Shown: positions 52,530-62,141, counted from the first letter of the stretch. The stretch is 64,000 nucleotides of DNA from JBDTZF01 sp040005265 (GCA_040005265.1 JBDTZF010000001.1:1-64000), one strand, 5' to 3'. Notes: generated from the letters alone by a model not told the origin. Made by a program: numbers and translations.

Positions 52530-53334
52530 GAATAGCCTTTAACATGCGCAAATGCTTCGGCAAATTCTTTAGCGGCACCTGGTTGGCCGCATCCGACATG
52601 GCGCGCTCCGGATTTTCGTGCACCTCCATGAAGATGCCGTCACATCCCACCGCCATCGCGGCTCGCGCCAGAACCGGGGCGAGCTCACCATCACCCGACG
52701 TCAAATCCCCCGCTCCACCCGGCCGCTGAACGGAATGTGTCGCGTCGAAAATGACGTGATAACCGGCTTCGCGCATCCAATGGAGCGAACGCATATCGGC
52801 GACTAAATTGTTGTAACCGAAGGTCGTGCCGCGTTCGGTGAAGCAAAAGTTTCCATTGCCAAATGCGATCAGTTTTTCGGCGATGTTCTTCACATCCCAG
52901 GGCGCGAGGAACTGGCCTTTCTTCACATTAATCGGCCGACCAGTCTTGGCGGCTGCTCTTAACAGATCCGTTTGCCGGCAGAGAAAGGCCGGAATTTGCA
53001 ACAGGTCGATCTTGTCGCCGGCGATCTTCGCTTCGGCCGGCGAGTGCACGTCGGTCGTCACCGGAACTTTCAATTTGTGTCCGATGGCCGCCAAAATCTC
53101 ACACCCTTCCTGCACGTTTACTCCGCGAAACGATCGCACGGAAGTCCGGTTCGCCTTGTCGTAGGACGCTTTGAAAATAAGATCGACATCCTCTTTCGCG
53201 CACATCTTGACGATCTCCTGCGCCATCCGCCAAACGAACTTCTCGGATTCGATCACGCACGGCCCAAGAATAAACACCGGGCGTTTCCCGCCGATGGCGA
53301 CTTTGCCCACGCGTAACGGTTTTGCTGTGACCAT
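52513..53334 (-). CDS. kdsA: 3-deoxy-D-manno-octulosonate 8-phosphate synthase
   Basis: 273 residues. Marks are FILGPCVIESEKFVWRMA, KASYDKANRTSVRSFRG, TDVHSPAEAKI and FDATHSVQRPGGAGDLTSGD, all KdsA-specific. It condenses arabinose 5-phosphate with PEP to make KDO-8-phosphate, the first committed step of LPS inner-core synthesis. First gene of the LPS operon. A decamer copy lies at 53179 and a 9-base version at 53005. Confidence 0.96.
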   Translation of the reverse strand: MVTAKPLRVGKVAIGGKRPVFILGPCVIESEKFVWRMAQEIVKMCAKEDVDLIFKASYDKANRTSVRSFRGVNVQEGCEILAAIGHKLKVPVTTDVHSPAEAKIAGDKIDLLQIPAFLCRQTDLLRAAAKTGRPINVKKGQFLAPWDVKNIAEKLIAFGNGNFCFTERGTTFGYNNLVADMRSLHWMREAGYHVIFDATHSVQRPGGAGDLTSGDGELAPVLARAAMAVGCDGIFMEVHENPERAMSDAANQVPLKNLPKHLRMLKAIHGAVS

Positions 53335-53376
53335 GATCTCTAAGGAAAGCAGGAACGCAGGAATATTAAAGAATTG

Positions 53377-54138
53377 CTAAGCGATCTCCTTGCCTGCGCG
53401 CGGACTTGGGCAATGAGAGAGTTCGGCACGGTTCCTGGAGCTAAAGGACTTCCCGAAGCGGTAAGCAATAATCCCGATTGCGCCGTAAGCAATCAACGCT
53501 TCACCGGATGGCTCGGGAACTACGACTACACCGAAGTTATCCATGTAACCCGCGACATCATCTGCGTGATTTGATTGGATCGAGGTTAGGAAGCCAAATT
53601 GAATCATACTCCCCTGATCCGAAAAAACTGGATGTTGAGAACCAAATAATCCGTTAGGCAAGATATTACTAAAATCATCGGCGACGAGTCCGGAGTGGCT
53701 GAGCGTTCCCCATACCGATGAATTGGTCAGGTCGGGGCCAGCCGTTCGCGCGTAATAGGTGTCATTCTGAAATAGTAGCAAGTCGACTCCAAGCAGGGCG
53801 CCTGTCGTGAAGGTCTGAATCACATCAAGCGAAAAACGCACTTCCGTGATGGCTCCTTCCACAGCCGGATTGTACAACGCACTGTTCGAGAAGTGGCTTG
53901 TGATGATCAATCCGCCTGGCCCTTTGATACCTAATGAATTTTCAAGACACGGTGCTGGATTTCCGGTTAGCGTCTGCTGCCCAAAGCCATCGTGGCCTGA
54001 AGTTGTGTACACGATTACGTCTCCACTCCATTCAGTATTGGCGAAGGTCCCGTCAACGAATACCCAATCAGCCTGTGCAGTAATGCAGGCAAGCAGATAG
54101 CATAGTCCGAAACTCGGGATCAGAATTCGATTCCGCAT
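53377..54138 (-). CDS. PEP-CTERM-anchored exported protein
   Basis: About 253 residues. A signal peptide (NRILIPSFGLCYLLACITAQ) precedes a beta-rich domain (NTEWSGDVIVYTTSGHDGFG, LLLFQNDTYYARTAGPDL). The C-terminus has VPEPSGEALIAYGAIGIIAY, a PEP-CTERM sorting signal, followed by a basic stretch and a longer-than-usual tail of about 19 residues. Such proteins are processed by exosortase and joined to the cell surface. The start at 54138 follows CCGAGA; 54183 or 54300 are alternatives. No exosortase is in the window. Confidence 0.8.
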   Translation of the reverse strand: MRNRILIPSFGLCYLLACITAQADWVFVDGTFANTEWSGDVIVYTTSGHDGFGQQTLTGNPAPCLENSLGIKGPGGLIITSHFSNSALYNPAVEGAITEVRFSLDVIQTFTTGALLGVDLLLFQNDTYYARTAGPDLTNSSVWGTLSHSGLVADDFSNILPNGLFGSQHPVFSDQGSMIQFGFLTSIQSNHADDVAGYMDNFGVVVVPEPSGEALIAYGAIGIIAYRFGKSFSSRNRAELSHCPSPRAGKEIA

Positions 54139-54250
54139 TCTCGGAAAGTGCCAAGTCGCAAACACCTTGCCTGGGTTGGCCATGAATCCCAAGCAAAGCG
54201 GGAAATGGTAAAAAAAGGAAGGGTTATCTGACAGCACTACGAGCAATTTT

Positions 54251-54973
54251 CTATCTCGCAATCTTGTGCGATCTGGCCCGAACCCAATCAACGATTGCAA
54301 AGGGCGCGTACAGGATACAGAAAAATACGAACGCCAGACAGTGGAATTGCAGGAGATAAAACGGACGCCAGTCGGAAAGAAAGTTCAGCAAGGAAGCGGC
54401 TTCCGGTTTGTGCAAAAGGAAACCGTAGTTTTCGCCAGTGAGCAGATCGATGGAGAAGGCGATTACGAAATACACTTCGGTCCAGGCAAATGTTCGCACG
54501 ATTCCAATCGGCCGCGGCCGGAATCCGTAGATCAACATTAAAAAAACAATCCCGATAATGATTCCGGAATGTGCGACGAAGAAACTGATGAAGCGCACAT
54601 CGGGAAATCCAAATTGCAGGTTCGGTGTGATAATGGCCTGCAACGTTCCGCCGATGCCCCAGAAATAGGCGACTTCGAGCCAGCGGCGGTTCCCGCTCCA
54701 GAGCGCGCCGATGATGACGAACATCGCCCAATCGCAGAGTTGCATCGGGAGCACCCGCGCCCAGGTGGTGGCGCCGAAATGCCGGGCGACAAACAGATAG
54801 GCGACGTAATTAAGGAGAAGCAAGGCGGAGATCGCGAGACAGATCGAACGCTCGAGGAAACGCGATTTCGTCCGGTGGACGACAAGGGCCAGCACTAGCG
54901 GCAGCAATACCGTGAGAAAGATGACGGTCAGATGCGCGGCGCCGAAAGGAGTGAACAAGCGCTCGGGGTTCAT
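54251..54973 (-). CDS. YwaF-like integral membrane protein (TIGR02206 type)
   Basis: 240 residues with seven hydrophobic helices. Family features are LPMQLCDWAMFVIIGALWSG and VAYFWGIGGTLQAIITPNLQ, with SDWRPFYLLQFHCLAFVFF near the end. Function unknown. It is read in the same direction as the PEP-CTERM gene and may overlap its upstream region. Confidence 0.88.
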   Translation of the reverse strand: MNPERLFTPFGAAHLTVIFLTVLLPLVLALVVHRTKSRFLERSICLAISALLLLNYVAYLFVARHFGATTWARVLPMQLCDWAMFVIIGALWSGNRRWLEVAYFWGIGGTLQAIITPNLQFGFPDVRFISFFVAHSGIIIGIVFLMLIYGFRPRPIGIVRTFAWTEVYFVIAFSIDLLTGENYGFLLHKPEAASLLNFLSDWRPFYLLQFHCLAFVFFCILYAPFAIVDWVRARSHKIAR

Positions 54974-55065
54974 CGGTATGACGGCGATCGCCTTTGATCC
55001 TACTCTTTCACTTACTTTTGCTCCTTCTGCGCACGTGCAGGTGAATGTGCAGGACCGAATTTACC

Positions 55066-55881
55066 CTACCGGATCACCCAGAGATTGCACGGAATCACAT
55101 CCAGGATCCAGGCGGTGTTGCCGGGAAGGGTGCGATCGCCATCGGCTGATGCTGACAGCGGCACAACGAGCAGATCGGCCTTGATTGCCTGGACGAAATC
55201 GGCCGCCACGAAACCGGTGTTGCCGCGGATGCAGCGCGCATCGATTGGCACTTCCGTGGCTCCAGCCGACAAAACGAATTTCTCCAACGCCTCTTCCTCG
55301 GCCTCGTCTGTTTTGGCTTCGCCATGGCCCTGAAGCGACGCGCGCGCCTGGTCGAAAGTGGTAACGACACTAATGACGTAAAGACACTCGCAGCCTTCGG
55401 CGAGAGCCAGTTGAAACGTTTTCTTTAGAGCTTCCCGGGAATGATCCGAGTAATCGGCGATAAAAACAATCTGCCGCAACGGCTTCGGCTCGGCGTCCGG
55501 CCGGGTAAAAAGCATGACCGAGCAGTTAGCATCGCGCACCAGCCGGCGCGCAACATTGCCGAGAAATTGATGAAGCACGAGTTCCTTCTCGAGCGCACCG
55601 GCGACGATAAGATCGACATCGTTCTCGGACGCAGCCTTTAGAATCGCCTCCGCGGGATCGCCCTGCTGGTAATGAATCACGGGATCTGGCGGGAGCTTTA
55701 GCTCTGCGAGCGCCTCGCTAAATTTTTTCGTCGTTTCCGAGGTGCATTCGCCGACATAGACCAGACTCAACTGGGACCCAAACCGGTCGCGGATGCGTTT
55801 TGCTTCGGCAAGGACCTGCTTAAACCGGGGCGAAAAAGTGCTGGCCACGGCGATGCTCCGGTATGTCGACGGCTCTATCAT
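55066..55881 (-). CDS. Tandem universal stress protein (UspA)
   Basis: 271 residues with two Usp domains. The first begins RSIAVASTFSPRFKQVLAEA and contains DLIVAGALEKELVLHQFLGN and ARRLVRDANCSVMLF; the second begins RQIVFIADYSDHSREALKK. The ATP-binding G-x2-G-x9-G(S/T) motif is not clear in either half, so nucleotide binding is uncertain. Divergent from coaD. A decamer copy lies at 55609. Confidence 0.88.
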   Translation of the reverse strand: MIEPSTYRSIAVASTFSPRFKQVLAEAKRIRDRFGSQLSLVYVGECTSETTKKFSEALAELKLPPDPVIHYQQGDPAEAILKAASENDVDLIVAGALEKELVLHQFLGNVARRLVRDANCSVMLFTRPDAEPKPLRQIVFIADYSDHSREALKKTFQLALAEGCECLYVISVVTTFDQARASLQGHGEAKTDEAEEEALEKFVLSAGATEVPIDARCIRGNTGFVAADFVQAIKADLLVVPLSASADGDRTLPGNTAWILDVIPCNLWVIR

Positions 55882-55970
55882 TTGGCTTGGTAAATACTCT
55901 CCGGTGGACGGCGGAACTCGGCAACCGCAGAAACGTTTGATGTTTGAGGTTGGATGTTTGATTCTTGGCC

Positions 55971-56450
55971 ATGCGCCGCGCCATTTATCCAGGCAGTTTC
56001 GATCCGGTCACCAATGGACACCTCGATGTCATCGAGCGCGCGCGAAAACTTTTCGACGAAGTGATCGTGGCGGTTGCACACAATGATGAGAAGGAAGCGC
56101 TTTTCACACTCGAGGAACGGCTCGATTTGCTTCGGACGACGATCGGCAAGATCGACAATGTGCGCATCGCAGGATTCGAGGGACTCCTGGTCGATTTCGC
56201 GATGCGGGAGAACGCCGTGGCCGTCATTCGAGGTCTGCGCGCGGTGTCAGATTTCGAATTCGAATTTCAAATGGCGTTGATGAATCGAAAGCTCGAGTCC
56301 GTGGTGGAGACAATTTTTCTCATGCCGAAAGAGGAATACACCTACCTGAGTTCGCGAATCATTAAGGAGATTTCGCGGCTGGGCGGCGATGTGGCGCCAT
56401 TCGTTCCGGCCAGCGTAGCGACAGCCTTGCGACAGAGATTCGGTAAATGA
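55971..56450 (+). CDS. coaD: Phosphopantetheine adenylyltransferase
   Basis: 159 residues. It begins RRAIYPGSFDPVTNGHLDVI, the nucleotidyltransferase TxGH-like motif, with YTYLSSRIIKEISRLGGDV near the end. It catalyses the fourth step of CoA synthesis. The ATG at 55971 is used; an in-frame TTG lies two codons upstream. Overlaps the yceD gene by four bases. Decamer copy at 56148 (Lys-Ile-Asp). Confidence 0.96.
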   Translation: MRRAIYPGSFDPVTNGHLDVIERARKLFDEVIVAVAHNDEKEALFTLEERLDLLRTTIGKIDNVRIAGFEGLLVDFAMRENAVAVIRGLRAVSDFEFEFQMALMNRKLESVVETIFLMPKEEYTYLSSRIIKEISRLGGDVAPFVPASVATALRQRFGK

Positions 56451-56911
56451 AGATCCATTTGAAACAAATCCCCGCGGAGGGATTGCATCTGGAAGGCGAA
56501 GATGATTGCCCACTTTCCAATTTGGAAATGGAAGAGATTCGATGCGACGGACCGCTGCGTTATGAGCTCGACCTGGGAATTTCAGACGGCTCACTGTGGG
56601 CGAACGGGTCCCTTTGGCAGCCAGTGAATCTCCGTTGTGTTTCCTGTCTCGAGAGATTCCCCTACGAAATCAAAATCCCGGCGTTTTCCCTGCTCACCGA
56701 CTTGCACGGGCCGGAAGTCATCGATCTCACACCCATGCTGAGAGAGGACCTGATGCTCAATCTCCCGGTGCATCCGCGTTGTGACCGCGATGGCGAAAGA
56801 ATTTGCAAGGCGGCAACGCCCAAATATTCGAAGGTGGAGGAACAGGAGCGCGAAGCCAAACGGGAGCACGACTGGGAAGCGCTGGATAAGTTAAAGCTCG
56901 AGAAAAAGTGA
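56447..56911 (+). CDS. yceD: YceD-family (DUF177) protein upstream of rpmF
   Basis: 154 residues. The conserved Cys and hydrophobic pattern (VNLRCVSCLERFPYEIKIP, then LREDLMLNLPVHPRC) mark YceD/DUF177. In many bacteria this gene precedes rpmF and plsX, as here, and has been tied to 23S rRNA accumulation. Coupled to coaD by ATGA. The C-terminal 35 residues are highly charged. Confidence 0.9.
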   Translation: MKIHLKQIPAEGLHLEGEDDCPLSNLEMEEIRCDGPLRYELDLGISDGSLWANGSLWQPVNLRCVSCLERFPYEIKIPAFSLLTDLHGPEVIDLTPMLREDLMLNLPVHPRCDRDGERICKAATPKYSKVEEQEREAKREHDWEALDKLKLEKK

Positions 56912-57073
56912 CAGGCAACACCGCGTGAAATTATCCCGGCAACAGGTCGCGATTAGCCTCTTTTCAGCATGACTTCCCGCGTTTGGGCGAACTCGCTCTG
57001 GATTCGACGAAAAAGCCGCAGACGCAGCAGTTAGTTGTTTTTTCCTAATTTCCTGCTTTCATAGCCGCCTGCC

Positions 57074-57256
57074 ATGGGAGTCCCAAAACGTAAAACTTCG
57101 AAAATGCGATTGCGCACGCGCAAAGCATCCCTGCGCTGGCGTGCCCCGCAGATGAACAAATGCACGCAATGCGGAAGCACCGTCGCATCCCATACCGCTT
57201 GCCCGTCGTGCGGCTATTACAAGGGACGCCAGGTTTTGACCGTCGAAGGCAAATAG
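57074..57256 (+). CDS. rpmF: 50S ribosomal protein L32
   Basis: 60 residues: VPKRKTSKMRLRTRKASLRW, then the zinc-ribbon Cys pairs CTQCG and CPSCG. Normal length and position between yceD and plsX. About 160 bases separate it from yceD, more than usual, so it may have its own promoter. Confidence 0.97.
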   Translation: MGVPKRKTSKMRLRTRKASLRWRAPQMNKCTQCGSTVASHTACPSCGYYKGRQVLTVEGK

Positions 57257-57332
57257 AACAACCGGCGCCTAGTCCACCAGCTGCAATTTTCGTTTTGCAT
57301 TGCGCGGCTAAAACTCGCAAAATTCTTCCTCA

Positions 57333-58370
57333 ATGAAGATCGCCTTGGACGCCATGGGTGGCGACTTTGGCCCGCCGAACCTTGTTGCGGGCGCTGTGAT
57401 GGCGTTACGGGAATATCCCCGTATCACCAGGCTTTTCCTCGTCGGCGATGCATCGAAAATCGAAGCGGAGCTCAAGAAACATGCTTGCAACGATGGCAGG
57501 ATCGACATCGTCCACTCGACCCAGGTGGTCGACATGAGCGATCGCGCCGTCGAAGCCGTGCGACGAAAGAAAGATTCATCGATCAGCCGCGCGGTCGATC
57601 TGGTAAAGCACGATAAAGCGGACGCGGTCGTGAGCGCCGGTCACACTGGTGCTGCCGTCGCCGCCAGCACAATCAAGCTGCGTACTTTGCCCGGAATCGA
57701 TCGGCCGGGGATTGCCGCGGTGCTTCCCACCGAAACGAACGTCTTTGTTCTAATCGACGCAGGGGCAAACATCGATGCACGGCCCGAACATCTTGTTCAA
57801 TACGCGTTCATGGGTTCGGTTTATTCGCGGCATGTTCTCGGATACAAGAATCCGACGGTCGGCCTGATATCGCTCGGCGAAGAGGACGTAAAGGGCAACG
57901 ACATGACCAAGGAAGTGTTCAAATTGCTCAAGAGGAGCTCGCTCAATTTTATTGGCAACATCGAGGGCCGCCATCTTTTCGAAGATCCTGTCGAGGTCGT
58001 GGTCTGCGATGGGTTCGTCGGCAATGTGATATTGAAGACTTGCGAATCGATATCGGTCGCAATTTTTACCTGGCTCAAACATGAACTGGTTCGGACCCCG
58101 ATGCGAAAGATCGGCGCGTTTCTGGCCCGGGAATCGTTTCGCACGATCAGGGGCAAAACGAATTACGAGAATTACGGGGGCAGCCCGCTGCTCGGCGTAG
58201 ACGGCATCTGTATCATCGCACACGGATCGAGCACGCCACTCGCGATTAAGAATGCATTGCGCGTGGCGGCCGAATCGATTGAACAGCAGGTGAATCCGCA
58301 TATCGTCGAGGAGATTCGCCGTTACAATGAAAAAGCAGCCCCGCTCGAGCCCGCGCTCCCGGTCCAATAA
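57333..58370 (+). CDS. plsX: Phosphate acyltransferase
   Basis: 345 residues. Start KIALDAMGGDFGPPNLVAGA, middle VSAGHTGAAVAASTIKLRTL and AGANIDARPEHLVQYAFMG, end ENYGGSPLLGVDGICIIAHG. It makes acyl-phosphate for phospholipid synthesis. The 3' end overlaps fabH by 44 bases. Confidence 0.97.
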   Translation: MKIALDAMGGDFGPPNLVAGAVMALREYPRITRLFLVGDASKIEAELKKHACNDGRIDIVHSTQVVDMSDRAVEAVRRKKDSSISRAVDLVKHDKADAVVSAGHTGAAVAASTIKLRTLPGIDRPGIAAVLPTETNVFVLIDAGANIDARPEHLVQYAFMGSVYSRHVLGYKNPTVGLISLGEEDVKGNDMTKEVFKLLKRSSLNFIGNIEGRHLFEDPVEVVVCDGFVGNVILKTCESISVAIFTWLKHELVRTPMRKIGAFLARESFRTIRGKTNYENYGGSPLLGVDGICIIAHGSSTPLAIKNALRVAAESIEQQVNPHIVEEIRRYNEKAAPLEPALPVQ

Positions 58371-59355
58371 GGCCCTCCGGACCGTTTCAATCATCGGCAC
58401 CGGCAGTTACGTGCCGGAAAAAATTCTGACCAATGCGGATCTCTCGCGGATGGTCGACACCAGCGACGAGTGGATCGTTACGCGCACCGGCATCAAGGAG
58501 CGCCGAATGGCGGCAAAGGACGAATACACCAGCGACATGGCTTCGAAAGCGGCGTTGAAAGCGATCGAGCAGGCAGGAATCTCGCCCACGGAAATCAATC
58601 TTATCCTCGTCGCCACCGCAACGCCCGACATGCTATTTCCAGCGACAGCCTGTTTCGTTCAGAAGAAGATCGGCGCAACCAACGCGGCCTGCCTCGATAT
58701 CTCCGCCGCCTGCGCCGGATTTCTGTTTGGGATCGAGATCGCACAGCAATTCATCACTTCGCACACTTACGACACGGTGTTGGTCATCGGCGCGGACAAG
58801 CTGACTTCGATTACCAATTGGACCGACCGGAATACTTGCGTGCTCTTTGGCGACGGCGCGGGCGCGGCCGTTTTAAAGCACCGGGGCAGTGCGCATGGCG
58901 TTATCAGCACGCACATCGGCAGTGACGGCCAGTTCACCGACATCCTCTTCATGCCGGGCGGCGGTTCGCGTTGCCCGATCACGAAAGAAAACGCCGATCA
59001 GAATCTCGCTACCATTCATATGAGCGGCAAGGAGGTCTACAAGCAGGCCGTCACCGCCATGCTGAAAGCGGCCCGCAAAGCGCTGGAGCAGGCCGGGCTT
59101 ACCATCGACGACATCTCCTGCGTCATCCCGCATCAGGCGAATTTGAGGATCATCGAAGCCATCGCCGATCGCCTGAAAATTCCGATCGAGAAGTTTTACG
59201 TGAATCTCGACAAGTACGGGAACACCTCGGCTGCGGCCGTTGCGATCGCGCTCGACGAGGCCAATCGAAGCGGCCGGATCAAGACCGGCGATTACATTTT
59301 AATGGTCGTGTTCGGGGGCGGCCTCACTTGGGCGAGCACGGTGATTGAATGGTGA
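58327..59355 (+). CDS. fabH: 3-oxoacyl-[acyl-carrier-protein] synthase III
   Basis: 342 residues. The catalytic Cys is in DISAACAGFLFGIEI, His in VIPHQANLRII and Asn in KYGNTSAAAVAIAL. It begins fatty-acid chains from acetyl-CoA and malonyl-ACP. The long N-terminus (15 basic residues) arises from a start at 58327 inside plsX; a start nearer TVSIIGTGSYVPEKILTNAD would remove it but has no standard codon close by. Overlaps the DUF418 gene by seven bases. Confidence 0.97.
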   Translation: MKKQPRSSPRSRSNKALRTVSIIGTGSYVPEKILTNADLSRMVDTSDEWIVTRTGIKERRMAAKDEYTSDMASKAALKAIEQAGISPTEINLILVATATPDMLFPATACFVQKKIGATNAACLDISAACAGFLFGIEIAQQFITSHTYDTVLVIGADKLTSITNWTDRNTCVLFGDGAGAAVLKHRGSAHGVISTHIGSDGQFTDILFMPGGGSRCPITKENADQNLATIHMSGKEVYKQAVTAMLKAARKALEQAGLTIDDISCVIPHQANLRIIEAIADRLKIPIEKFYVNLDKYGNTSAAAVAIALDEANRSGRIKTGDYILMVVFGGGLTWASTVIEW

Positions 59356-60605
59356 AGGAGTCGGAGGCCAGTGCTACCACCTCCCTTTCCTCCCCGGCTA
59401 ACGGTTCAGTCTTCGGTCCGACCCGCGGCAAAGAACGAATCGTTCTGCTCGACGCATTGCGCGGTTTCGCGTTATTCGGCGTCGTCTTAGTGAATCTGCG
59501 CGATCTCAGTCTCTTCAGTTTTCTCTCGGAGACCGGCCGGAACTCGCTGAGCACAGCGCCCTGGGATCATCGCCTTGATCTCGTGATGACTGGGCTGGTG
59601 GATGTGAAAGCCTTCACCATTTTCACGCTGCTCTTTGGAGTCGGTTTCGCCCTGCAAGCGCAACGCGCCGACGCCGCCGGCCGGAGCATGTCGCGCTATG
59701 TCCGCCGCCTGACCATCCTGTTGGGGATCGGGTTGCTGCACGCTTACGTTTTTTGGTGGGGGGATATCCTGCGGCTCTACGCATTGCTCGGTCTGCTGCT
59801 CCTGCCGTTGCACAGGTTGAAACCGCGCGCGCTGGCGACTCTGGGAGTAATCACGGCGGTTTTCGTGACACCCTTTTTGCGGCCGATCATGAGCGCGTGG
59901 CTTCCGATTACAGCGTCGTCGGATTCTGCAAATGCAACTGCTCTGATCGCATTTCAAGGGACGAGTTTGCCTGCAATGCTACGCGCGAATTTCGCTCACG
60001 ATGTCTGGACACGGATCACCGCGTGGGGTTTGCCATTCTATGTGCTGGGCCGCTTACTGATCGGAGCGGCATTAGGAAAGAGCCGTGTGCTATGGGAGCC
60101 GCAAGAGCATCGGCGATTTTGGATTAGCCTCCTGTTTATCCTATCTACGCTCGGCTTGGCGCTGACCGCGTTCGTGATGTTGCGCGATAACGGCGCGTTC
60201 GGGCCAATGCAGGGATGGTGGCAAACCGAACAAGCACGCATCGTCGTCCGCCTTGCGCGTAGTGCAGCATCGCTGGCGCTTGGCCTCGGCTACGTCGCGC
60301 TCTTCGTTTTGCTCTTCCAACGCCTGAGCTGGCGCCGCTGGCTGGCTAGACTCGCGCCCGTCGGGCGGATGGCACTGACCAACTATATCATGCAAACCGT
60401 GATCGCGCTCGCGCTCTTCTATGGCATCGGATTGGGAATCGGCCCGCGCTTCGGCTTGCTGGGCGTGATCGCGACGGGCACAGTCATCTTTTTCGTTCAA
60501 ATCATGATGAGCCGATGGTGGCTCGAACGGTTTCACTTCGGACCGCTGGAATGGGTTTGGCGCACACTGACATACGGAACCCGGCCGCTGATGCGCAGGT
60601 TGTAG
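59349..60605 (+). CDS. DUF418/YeiB-family membrane protein
   Basis: 418 residues with about nine hydrophobic helices. It starts with a 25-residue polar segment, then ERIVLLDALRGFALFGVVLVN, the N-terminal mark of the family, and ends with FHFGPLEWVWRTLTYGTRPL, the C-terminal DUF418 mark. A transport-related role is proposed for the family; the substrate is not known. Translationally coupled to fabH. Confidence 0.9.
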   Translation: MVKESEASATTSLSSPANGSVFGPTRGKERIVLLDALRGFALFGVVLVNLRDLSLFSFLSETGRNSLSTAPWDHRLDLVMTGLVDVKAFTIFTLLFGVGFALQAQRADAAGRSMSRYVRRLTILLGIGLLHAYVFWWGDILRLYALLGLLLLPLHRLKPRALATLGVITAVFVTPFLRPIMSAWLPITASSDSANATALIAFQGTSLPAMLRANFAHDVWTRITAWGLPFYVLGRLLIGAALGKSRVLWEPQEHRRFWISLLFILSTLGLALTAFVMLRDNGAFGPMQGWWQTEQARIVVRLARSAASLALGLGYVALFVLLFQRLSWRRWLARLAPVGRMALTNYIMQTVIALALFYGIGLGIGPRFGLLGVIATGTVIFFVQIMMSRWWLERFHFGPLEWVWRTLTYGTRPLMRRL

Positions 60606-60644
60606 AAGCTGGCGCAGGAAATCAACAGTACGCTACAGTTCGCC

Positions 60645-61508
60645 ATGCTCATCGAAACTCACGCCCACCTGGATTACCCCGATTTCGCGTCCGACTTTGA
60701 CGACGTCCTGCGGCGCGCGACCGAGGCGGGCGTCACGCGGATCATTACGATTGGAACGTCCATCGAGAGCAGCCGGCGGGCGGTCGAGCTCGCCGAAAAG
60801 CACGCCAACGTCTTTGCCGTCATAGGAGTTCACCCATCTCATGCCGAAGAAGCGGGCGAAGATGTCATCACACCGTTGCGCGAATTAGCGAAACACCCCC
60901 GGGTAGTGGCGATTGGCGAAACCGGCCTCGATTATCATCGTTCGCCGAGCATCGAGGCCGGAAAAGAAAAGCCTGCGCAAGTCATGCACGCCCTCGGGAG
61001 CGAAACCGAAGAAGATATCGACGCCGGTATTCACGACGGCGCTTACAAATCGAAACAGGCGAGCCTGTTCCAACAGCAGCTCGATCTCGCGGTCGAGCTC
61101 GGGTTCAACGTCGTCATCCATCAACGCGATGCCTGGGATGACACGCTTGAATTGATGCGGGAATATTCGGGAAAATTACGTGGCGTGTTTCATTGTTTTG
61201 GCGGCACGCTCGATCAGGCCGAGGAAGTTCTCGCTCTCGATCATCTCGTTTCTTTCACCGGCATTGTGACGTTTAAGAATGGCGCCAACGTTCGGGCGGT
61301 CGCGGCCCAAATTCCGCTCTGGAAGTTCATGGTGGAAACGGATTGCCCTTACCTCGCCCCGGAGCCATTTCGGGGGAAACGTTGCGAACCCGCCCACACC
61401 CGGCTCGTCGCCGAATCGATCGCGGCCGCGCGCGGTATTCCCGTGGAAGAAATTGCTCGCGCAACGACCGAAACCGCCGAAAAATTCTTCCGATTTAGCC
61501 GCCTATGA
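60645..61508 (+). CDS. TatD-family metal-dependent hydrolase with an insertion
   Basis: 287 residues. The HxH metal motif is ETHAHLDYPDF at the start, Glu in VAIGETGLDYHR, His in NVVIHQRDAWDD and in GVFHCFGGT, Asp in VETDCPYLAP. About 35 extra residues lie after GETGLDYHR (about 100-135), absent from E. coli TatD. TatD proteins are Mg-dependent DNases, probably for repair or apoptosis-like DNA processing. Overlaps the next gene by four bases. Confidence 0.93.
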   Translation: MLIETHAHLDYPDFASDFDDVLRRATEAGVTRIITIGTSIESSRRAVELAEKHANVFAVIGVHPSHAEEAGEDVITPLRELAKHPRVVAIGETGLDYHRSPSIEAGKEKPAQVMHALGSETEEDIDAGIHDGAYKSKQASLFQQQLDLAVELGFNVVIHQRDAWDDTLELMREYSGKLRGVFHCFGGTLDQAEEVLALDHLVSFTGIVTFKNGANVRAVAAQIPLWKFMVETDCPYLAPEPFRGKRCEPAHTRLVAESIAAARGIPVEEIARATTETAEKFFRFSRL

Positions 61509-62122
61509 ACATCGATAATTCCGTCCGCGCCTTCGCCGCATTGCTGGTTGCAACTTTCATCGCCTCTTGCACCACTCCCGACAATCAGCATCGGATCGTC
61601 ATCAGTGCGCGCGAACAAAAGCTGGCGGTAATGGATCGCGGCAACTTGATCGCCGTTTACCCGATTTCCACTTCCAAGTTCGGATTGAGCGATCGTCCAG
61701 GCAGCTACGGAACTCCCTTGGGCAGACTCGAAATCGCGGAGAAAATCGGCGACAACGCGCCCCTCGGTGCCGTGTTCAAAGATCGGCGTCGAACCGGTGA
61801 AGTCGTGGCCGTCGATTCGCCGGGGCGCGATCCGATCGTCACCCGCATCCTTTGGTTGCGCGGTCGCGAGCCGGGAAACGCCAATGCGTTCCGGCGCGAC
61901 ATTTATATTCACGGCACCCCCGAAGAACGAAACATCGGCCGGCCGGTGAGCTACGGATGCATCCGGATGCGTTCCCGGGACGTGATCAGTCTTTACAACA
62001 CCGTGGGACGTGGCGCGGAGGTAACAATCGTGAACGCGCCTCTTACCACCGCCGTGCCTGGCCTGGCCTCGGCCCACTCAATGAGCCGGGAGGCGAATCC
62101 GGCGCCCTTGGTCATCCGTTAG
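61505..62122 (+). CDS. L,D-transpeptidase lipoprotein (YkuD domain)
   Basis: 205 residues. A lipobox ends FIASC near residue 22. The YkuD core is visible in IVISAREQKLAVMDRGNLIA, PGSYGTPLGRLEI and the catalytic IYIHGTPEERNIGRPVSYGC, continuing IRM with Cys and His. It links peptidoglycan or attaches lipoprotein to it. Coupled to tatD. A palindromic repeat follows. Confidence 0.92.
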   Translation: MNIDNSVRAFAALLVATFIASCTTPDNQHRIVISAREQKLAVMDRGNLIAVYPISTSKFGLSDRPGSYGTPLGRLEIAEKIGDNAPLGAVFKDRRRTGEVVAVDSPGRDPIVTRILWLRGREPGNANAFRRDIYIHGTPEERNIGRPVSYGCIRMRSRDVISLYNTVGRGAEVTIVNAPLTTAVPGLASAHSMSREANPAPLVIR

Positions 62123-62141
62123 GTCTGGACTCTCACTGAAT

